64,000 bases of DNA from contig OX422192.1 of NCBI GenBank assembly GCA_949130485.1, forward strand, positions 4,038,085 to 4,102,084. Direction: 5' to 3'. Made by a program: the position numbers and the translations under genes. Numbering within the stretch: the stretch's first letter is position 1; each line of letters starts with the position of its first letter. Under the pieces are notes generated by a model. It did not search any database, was not told the origin of the DNA, and was given only the letters and a program-made list of their open reading frames with translations. Shown piece by piece: positions 62,101-64,000 of the stretch. The DNA comes from Agelas oroides. Lineage: Eukaryota > Porifera > Demospongiae > Agelasida > Agelasidae.

Positions 62101-63965
62101 TGATGGAGGAAGCGAATTATTCATGGTTGTTCAACAGCAAACTCAATTTTTACATTGTACATCTACACTGTAGGAAACATGAAATATGACTTATAGGCCT
62201 TGCTTGGTGAATGTACATTAGCAACTCTAGTAACATTACAGAGGTACATACTGTGGCATTATGCTTCGAGATCTCAAAACACTGATGGCCCCTTCGATTC
62301 CTAGAGAGCCACTGCAATGTGCTCACCTCTCATACGTCACACATGATGGTTAATCTCTGATTAATCACTCGTGATTACAGTTTAATAACTATGCATTACA
62401 TATCTAATAATTGGTGATACAACAATTGAATACTGCACATATAAATCTGAATATGCAGGTTAGAAAAAGAGCTAAATTCAATGGAATCCTAGCAAGGAAC
62501 AAAGAGATTCTGCAATATTTCTCTGTAGCTACTTATACACACATGCAACAGGGACAAAAACTTGGGAAATATTTACTTACATTTGAATCTGCAGAACCCA
62601 CAATTTCCCTATCAGCTAGCATAGGGTCATAGAGAAATGCTTTTTACTGGTAAATATAAAATTGATAGCAAAAGTACAATACCATCCCATAAAATTTGCA
62701 CATCTCAAAATAGTGCATTATATTGCTCAATGTACTGTATCTCAATTGCTTACAATACTGTCATGTGTTTACTTGTAGACAGCAACTGCTGAGTATCATT
62801 TATGTTGTCATGTAGAACTTGTTCATAGTCCTAGTAACATGTGGCCATGCATTTGGGATTCAGTTAGCATCACACAGAGGTGATAAATGTAAAAGCAATC
62901 AGCCATGAGCTATATATACAGTGCATTAGCGTACAAAATGCACTGTTCTTAGGTTCACAAATAGCATAGGCACCTCTGCTATGGAACGCATATTTAGTTT
63001 TGCTTAATTATTAGGCATGTGTTTACTTGTATTATAGGCAGCTGATGTTTGCATTTTGTGCAACTCTCAATTATTGTGTTGTCATGTAGAACTTGCTTTA
63101 CTGATAATATGGCCATACATTTGATTAGCTAGTCAGTGCTGTTGACTGTGAAACTCCACCATGATGCCAGCAAATGATCACACATATAAGTCTGAGTGAC
63201 TGATGACCTTAAATGCTCCATCCACTCAAAATCGGTAAAAAAATTGCAGACACCTGCGCTCAAACCCAGCAGTGTACATTCTGGAACACAAACAAACCTA
63301 CAGAATCTATTGTTTTGGTCTCTAATTGTGTTTTAGCGATGTAACTGTACTGTGTCCTAGCTAATTGGCCTGCCAGGCACATGATAGTATACCGTTATTA
63401 AGGGAGAGAGCAGTTGCGATACCTAGACATATAGATTAGTATAACAGATTTTTTTGTAAGTACCATAAGGCTGCAATTTGTTGATTTTTAGTTTCTCATC
63501 AGGTGCTTCCCCTGCACACAATGCAGGCAGGAGGGTATTACCATTGTTCATCCAACAGATATTTCTCACAAGAGAAGTTGACAATCGTGATGGCAAGATG
63601 ATTGTCGCTCATTGTCTGCTATTACCTTTTACTAAATTTTGGTAAGGTATGTGTTCACTGTACACAAAAAAAAAAGCATTGTGTATAGCCTTAATCCTGA
63701 CCCAAAGCACCCCCTCCCTTGAAGTTTTGATGACCTGTATACGCAGCTTCATATATATAATGAATATTCGAGAAAGATCCTAAAATTATGAGTTAATTGC
63801 GTCCATCAGGTTAGTTGTACTCAGCTACAGGTTAGCTGTAAAAAGTATGTTAGCCTCCTTTCCATGCTCCTCTCTCTTGTTGCATACTAGTATGCAGATG
63901 GGAAGAACCTGGGGTGTGACTAAATGCTGTCTCTTACGTATTTTACTGAATAGAGACCATAGTTT
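62100..63965. repeat. Diverged copy of the window-start segments
   Basis: It is in the same order as the left end of the window: 62120-62300 resembles 295-480, 62690-62860 resembles 44870-45100, 63135-63235 resembles 2485-2575, 63390-63460 resembles 6100-6180, and 63625-63962 resembles 7300-7695. Many pieces are missing, including the 6214-7066 transposon. The open frame at 62411-62632 has no motif. Confidence 0.65.
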
Positions 63966-64000
63966 GGACTCTGCTGATTCTGTCTGCCGAGAGTTTAATT

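Overview
The window looks like nuclear DNA of a marine invertebrate. Genes are split by introns, there is one immune-receptor gene, and most of the rest is nested, mostly dead transposons of many superfamilies (non-LTR, Penelope-like, Helitron/Helentron-like, ISL2EU, TTAA-target, Mutator-like MITEs). A demosponge is my best guess: DEATH-NACHT-LRR receptors are abundant there, and 2A-bearing NLR genes are known from sea urchin and sponge. I cannot exclude an echinoderm, lancelet or cnidarian. No bacterial operons, rRNA, tRNA or CRISPR were seen.

The one well-supported host gene is a NOD-like receptor on the + strand, assembled from seven exons (16077-16331, 16496-16703, 18323-18589, 19526-21280, 23477-23644, 24908-25075, 43807-44093). 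All six junctions are phase-compatible and the model is 3108 nt, exactly 1036 codons ending in a stop. Order: hydrophobic leader, second hydrophobic leader ending in a 2A-like ribosome-skipping motif (GDVERNPGP), DEATH-like domain, NACHT ATPase, three LRR exons. The last intron (18.7 kb) is filled with transposons, so additional or misassigned LRR exons are possible.

Layout. 0-3.2 kb: dispersed repeat DNA whose relatives recur at 44.7-45.3 and 62.1-64 kb. 3.2-4.7 kb: dead non-LTR retrotransposon (-). 5.2-6.2 kb: segment with a candidate orphan first exon, paralogous to 27.4-29.9 kb. 6.2-7.07 kb: TIR element. 8.3-8.8 kb: tandem-repeat ORF. 9.6-12.2 kb: foldback element plus two Helitron/Helentron-like elements. 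12.3-15 kb: twin 1-kb TTAA elements. 16-25 kb: NLR exons 1-6. 25-35 kb: MITEs, 60-bp satellite, Helentron-like copy. 35.15-42.97 kb: one TTAA element carrying a deep nest of insertions (ISL2EU, two MITEs inside it, another TIR element, an RT retroelement). 43.8-44.1 kb: last LRR exon. 45.3-47.2 kb: Helitron-like element split by a foldback element made of about 20-bp repeats. 47-53 kb: scattered MITEs and hairpins. 53.5-56 kb: 2.5-kb TTAA element with nested MITEs. 56-58.4 kb: weak coding fragments. 58.4-59.6 kb: Penelope-like GIY-YIG fragment between about 250-bp direct repeats. 59.7-64 kb: no convincing genes.

All names rest on motif recognition by eye; no database search was run.
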